A stretch of DNA of 64,000 nt from Acanthaster planci. Lineage: Eukaryota; Echinodermata; Asteroidea; Valvatida; Acanthasteridae. The notes below the pieces were generated by a model. It was not told the DNA's origin and searched no databases. It saw only the letters and a list, made by a program, of their open reading frames with translations. A program made the position numbers and the translations under genes. Positions 59,661 to 64,000 of the stretch are shown one piece after another. The stretch is from positions 1,313,334-1,377,333 of the forward strand of contig NW_019091420.1 in NCBI RefSeq assembly GCF_001949145.1. The letters are read 5' to 3'. Every line of letters starts with the position of its first letter. Position 1 is the stretch's first letter.

Positions 59661-61714
59661 CGTGTGTAAAGCTGTCTTTTGAAACCAGCCGATGATGTGT
59701 GCGTATGTTTAGAAAATCTCCAGCAACTTAAGTGCCGTTTGAATGTTGAAATATTGACGAGTCTTGTGTACGACATTCACCAATGTACTTCGAATAAATA
59801 CACTTTTCGTAAATTTCGAGAATGTGCGTGCCTTTGTCTATTCTCTGTATTAAGGAACTCTTGAGTCCCAAATCCGTTGTCATTGGCTCCCACGGCCCAA
59901 GGGTCAGTGTACAGCAAAGATTTAACGGATTTTATCGACACCACCTTCTGGTTTACCGTTTAATGTCAGTGGCAAGGACGCAGCCCCGGCTCTGGAGACA
60001 GTCACGTCAACTTGTGCCGGGAATTTGGAGGGGGGGTGGGAGAATGGGAATTTGTGGGGGATGACTTGCTGTAATGTGTATTTATACAGTCCTGCAGAAC
60101 CTTACATCAAAACGGCATGGATGTCTTTATGTTGTTCTCCCTTTTAGAGTTCTATTCGCTCTTTGCACGCTGCCGGCAAAGGTATGCAGAGCTTTGAACT
60201 GGAAACTTGTACAATCTCTTCAGAATCGCATCAATGCAGCTTTCTGAAATATTGTCCAATCGCATAATGTAAGAACGCAGCACGAGCAAAATTACTAAGC
60301 AACACACGCGAATCGCTGCACCGCCAGTGCATGTATTTATTGTGTGAAGCTGCCAGATCGAGGCTGTGTATGCCTATGGCGGCAGCGGTAAAGAGCGAAT
60401 TGAGTACTGAATATTGGTTGATGGCAAGTTCAAGCACTTTTTCTACAATCCACCTGAATTTGTTCTCTCCGCGAAGTGTGTGTGGATGGGGTGGGGGATG
60501 ATTCAGTAGCCTATCCCCCCTGGTCAAAAAGATGAGGGGGGTGAATAACCCCATCCTCCCCTCCCCCCAGGGTGTACGCCCATGTCTGAAGATGACCAAG
60601 ATCCATGGAAACCTTTATATCCTCCCAGCAGACAGAGTATTCTTGCGTCCATAAAGTATCACAGCGAAATCACAATTGACCTACAAATCGGGGTCTTTCT
60701 GTGAATGTCTCCAAAAAGTCTTTTAAGCGTCTTAAGTGCTTAATGTAACTATTTTTTTCCAGTTAACGTTCAAAGTTATATTTTAGTTTTCAATAGGGGA
60801 ATCCCTACTCGAGAAGCATTGCTTTTTGGGTTCTCCGTCCACATCATTATGAATGACTCCCTAATATAATTATATGTATTGAAAATGTGTCAAGTTATGT
60901 GGGAAAAATTATAATGAATGAATAAAAAAACCACAAGTTATGCCCATTTTTCCTTCTCAGGGTGTGCAGTTGAAAAACTGCAACCCTGTTGGAAGTACTG
61001 CATGATTATGTGGGTGAATTTGTGGGTGTGAAATTCGATGTCCATGTATACATTCATTTCAAAGGTTGTTTCAGGCATGTCAGGGATGGAATGACTTTCC
61101 CTGTGTTCAGCTTGGTCTTGAGCTCAACTATATGGGTGCGCCAATCATGAAAAAATTCACACGTACATGTATATTTAAAAAGGATGTTTTTTCACTTTCT
61201 ATGTGGAATTTCTTACCGAAAATCTGAATCACTTTGCATATTGTGACCTTGAATTTGTAATCATGTGCCACAAAAATTGGTGTCGCTCCCTCTGTTAATT
61301 TTCTGTGGATAAAATCAGAGGTGCACCCCAAAGGATTTGTCATTAGTGAAGGCTGGGGCCAGACTTTCTTTGCCGCTAACAGCTCATACTGCTCAAGGAC
61401 CCCCCCTCGTCGTCCCAAGAAGACTTGGATGTTTGGCTTCATCTGAGACTAGCTTGTAGTTGCGGGTGTAGGCGTACTTAACATCTTAGTTTTTCAGGAA
61501 ATAATAAAATTGAAAAACGGGGGGGGGGGACTCACGCCCCCTGCCCCACCCCTCGTGAAAGCAACTCTCCAAAATGCATTAGAAAGTTGCATTTACACAT
61601 GTAGATGCTTGAAAATTTTTTTTCTTTTAAGTCACAATGCGGACTAATACACAGATTGATAATACAACATACAAAGATCAATGCAAAACCACTCTCTGCT
61701 GTATACTCTCTGTA

Positions 61715-61720
61715 TTTATT
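61715..61720 (-). terminator. Probable RPL8 poly(A) signal
   Basis: AATAAA on the minus strand (TTTATT as written), about 155 nt after the RPL8 stop codon, a normal distance for a short ribosomal-protein 3' UTR. Confidence 0.5.
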
Positions 61721-61873
61721 GCAGTGCAAATCGTTCAAAATGCAGATGCTTTGTGTTATGGAAACAGAAATACATGTATCCGGTTTGTGTTCAATCCAAC
61801 GTTACAATACATGCACTTTGATAAATTCAGTTCTGTTGGTCTACTGTTGAGGTGCGGGTGGTTGGCAACTGCC

Positions 61874-61948
61874 TTATTCCTTGTCACCCACTGGGATCTT
61901 CTTGGTACCACGCAGACGACCGGTACGACGGGCAGCAATCAGACCGAC
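61874..61948 (-). CDS. RPL8: Ribosomal protein L8 (uL2), last exon
   Basis: The acceptor TTTCATAG is followed by VGLIAARRTGRLRGTKKIP, then VGDKE and a TAA. Phase 0 matches the exon at 62889. The motif LIAARRTGRLRGTK is the standard C-terminal end of eukaryotic uL2, and the last few residues vary by lineage. The intron of 940 bp carries a SINE. Confidence 0.97.
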   Translation of the reverse strand, partial: VGLIAARRTGRLRGTKKIPVGDKE

Positions 61949-62254
61949 CTATGAAATGAGACACGCAAAAAAAAGCAAAGACAGAGAATGTGTAAATAAG
62001 CAATTTTACATGACAAAACATCATACATCATTTTTAGCTGCCAGAGTAATCGTCCAGTCTGCTACCTTTTTAAACGGTCAATGCCTAAGTGTTTCTCATT
62101 CAAGTTCATTCTAGAACTCCTGTTGGTTTAATTTTCCGTGATCGCTAGGTTAATTTATTTAAATGTACTTGTATCTGTTCATTCAACAGCACATTCAGCG
62201 CCAATTACAGGATGAAGTGATAATTGAGAAGATATTGAAGAGATGTTCAGTTTT

Positions 62255-62425
62255 CAGAGGTGGCAGGAAAACACTGGATGAATATTCCAGGGAAACCCAT
62301 GGAATCAGGAAGGGACTGGAAACCCAGTCCACATGCTGACCTAGGTGGGATTCAAACCCGGGTCACAGAGGTGGGTCCCGGGTGGAAGGCAAGGAAAGAA
62401 CCACAACACCAAGCTGACACTTTTA
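62255..62425 (-). mobile_element. SINE copy in the RPL8 intron
   Basis: It shares the order of the SINE at 48221: on the minus strand a head with GGTTCTTTCCTTGCC, the B-box-like CGGGTTTGAATCCCACC, then GGACTGGGTTTCCAGTCC and a GGGTTTCC-type body. More diverged, with no clear target duplication. Confidence 0.7.
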
Positions 62426-62888
62426 TACATGTAAATACACAGTTTAAGATGCGTTAGTGAAGCCAGGCATACTTTTATTATCTGAAATGGATCTTAAATC
62501 CCGACAACATACCAAACTCATATTTGAAATAGACAGTTCATGTAGACATACAGGCTTTTGACTTTTATGCCTTGTTGAAAAGATTACATCTACTAAACCA
62601 AGATGAAAATAGATTTTGCATGCCAAAATCAATCAGAACAAGTGGTAAGATGAATAGATTTGATATAAAAATCAAATCTGCTGTTTCTTCCTTGTGGATT
62701 TTTATCAACATGAATAATTTAAGAGCTCTTATACATGTATATCCGACATAAAACCAAACTTTACCAAAGACTGGAAACAGAAAGGGACAGATCTCAGATG
62801 TTTAAAAAGTGAGGGTTGGGAAAGGAACGGAGGAAAGCAAATCAAAAACGGAGAAACAAAAGGATCAATGCCCAGAACATTTCTTTAC

Positions 62889-63091
62889 CTTGCGACCAGC
62901 TGAGGTGTCTCTCCTGACGGTGGACGGTGCACCGATGTGCTGATGGTTACCACCACCGTGGGGATGGTCCACAGGGTTCATGGCCACACCTCGCACACGC
63001 GGCCAGCAGTTACGCTTGGCTTTGTACTTGTGGTACGCTCGGCCGGCCTTCAGGAGGGGCTTGTCAATACGACCACCACCAGCGACGATTC
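62889..63091 (-). CDS. RPL8: Ribosomal protein L8 (uL2), penultimate exon
   Basis: RPL8 is the uL2 protein of the large cytosolic ribosomal subunit and lies close to the peptidyl-transferase centre. Read on the minus strand, the 203-nt exon starts after TTGTGTTCAG in phase 1 and ends at CGCAAG/GTAAAG in phase 0. It encodes [20 protein letters not shown] through [15 protein letters not shown] and the [10 protein letters not shown] loop, the most conserved part of uL2, with the histidine known to be essential in this family. No break is seen. The N-terminal two thirds lie beyond the right edge: no further RPL8 exon is visible up to 64000. Confidence 0.97.
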
Positions 63092-64000
63092 CTGAACACA
63101 ACAAGCATGGAGGAACCAAAAAATTCAAAACTGAACTGAATGGCAAAGATACTGGCTGTGGCCACCAGGCCTAGGTGGGTATCTCTTTTCTAGTATGTGA
63201 TGAGATTGGATTCAATAATTTCTATGCTGGGCACTTTCCGGGATCTTAAAATAGGCAGAGGGCTGTAGGCTGTGACCTCATGACCTGGCTGTACTTGCCA
63301 GACAGGAAGACAGGCCTGATACTGGCCTGGAGTAACCTGAATACCAGGCAGGCATTATACAGGGCGGACTACCGGAGGGCCCTTTTCAAACCGGGTCTAA
63401 ATGGTTGCCAGCCCTTAGCCGCTGGGAATGCTGCCTAAACTACCCGGCTGCGGCTCTTGTTAAAAGCCAGGACATCATGACAGTCTTGCTGGAACACATA
63501 GTGCCTTCTTGGTGGACAACTGGACTCATTTACACTGGATCCGGAAATGTATGTCCTTAATGCTGGGTTTCGCCCTTAAGTAACATTACTTTTCGAGTCC
63601 TGCACGATTGGTCTTTTGGTGCAGGGAGGGGAGGGACTCATATAGAGCATGAATCACATTGAGCACAGGTGTGAGTCTCATCCGAATATTTGTGAATCCA
63701 TTATCTAATGGGGGTAAAAATCAAAGAGCACTGACTATACGGTGCTAGTGATAATGTTGAACATCAAAACATGTACTGAAAATAATGAATACACACGTAT
63801 TTTCTACATAGTCAACATGAATCGTTAACCACTTCATGCCAGGGCATTTTTCAATGTTGATGATACTGGGGCGGCATGACTATCATTTTTTCAAAATCCT
63901 TCAAAAATTCATCATTTCATTTAACGGTCATTTATAGCCGCACGAAGTAATCTTTAGGCACTAATAAAAGTTGACAGGTGATCTTCATTGACGCTAGGCC
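63092..64000. other. RPL8 intron or upstream part, no exon seen
   Basis: No other RPL8 exon is visible on the minus strand. The stretch at 63240-63500 is G+C-richer with CAGG-rich near-repeats and may be a transposon remnant. Confidence 0.5.

Larger units (their letters stand above)
57573..61713. other. Intergenic DNA and possible 3' UTR between convergent genes
   Basis: G- and C-runs at about 57830-57905, 58171-58180, 58430-58500, 60480-60570 and 61520 resemble decayed transposon ends. The only bounded element is at 58011. No exon supported. Confidence 0.5.

Noticed and set aside
61949-62888. snoRNA in the RPL8 intron
   Set aside because: Ribosomal-protein introns often host them, but no C box and D box pair with suitable spacing was found on the RPL8 strand.

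Overview
The window is animal nuclear DNA. Genes are made of short exons separated by long introns, splice sites are GT-AG, tRNA-derived SINEs and small inverted-repeat transposons are common, and no bacterial-style gene packing occurs. The palindromes TACATGTA and TAGGCCTA recur throughout and the SINE types resemble those of marine invertebrates. My best guess is a marine invertebrate deuterostome (ambulacrarian or cephalochordate), but the sequence alone does not fix the species.

Two protein-coding genes are supported. The first, on the plus strand, spans about 4.6-57.6 kb and encodes an adhesion-type G-protein-coupled receptor (aGPCR). I traced about 24 exons whose splice phases agree at every junction except the last. 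In order they give: a candidate signal-peptide exon (4572-4661), a 25 kb intron, two cysteine-rich exons of no family I recognise (30060-31198), an optional 24-nt micro-exon, a C-type-lectin-like domain (CTLD) on two exons (37872-38871), a Thr/Pro-rich linker, a GAIN domain ending in a GPS motif with the His-Leu/Thr cleavage site (40496-47544), seven transmembrane helices on eight exons (50361-55333), and a basic cytoplasmic tail. The coding total is about 890 codons before the final exon. The design is that of a self-cleaving, tethered-agonist receptor whose ectodomain could bind a ligand through the CTLD or the cysteine-rich module.

The second gene, on the minus strand at the right edge, is the 3' end of ribosomal protein L8 (RPL8, uL2): two exons (63091-62889 and 61948-61874), with the 5' part outside the window. 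The two genes converge, separated by about 4.3 kb.

The rest is intronic and intergenic DNA filled with repeats: SINEs with Pol III A and B boxes, several foldback or MITE-like elements with terminal inverted repeats (some with target-site duplications), a SINE nested in a foldback element with its 14-bp duplication intact, intron tandem duplications, and CAT- or G-rich low-complexity DNA. Long six-frame ORFs outside the exons listed here look like chance or repeat-derived ORFs.
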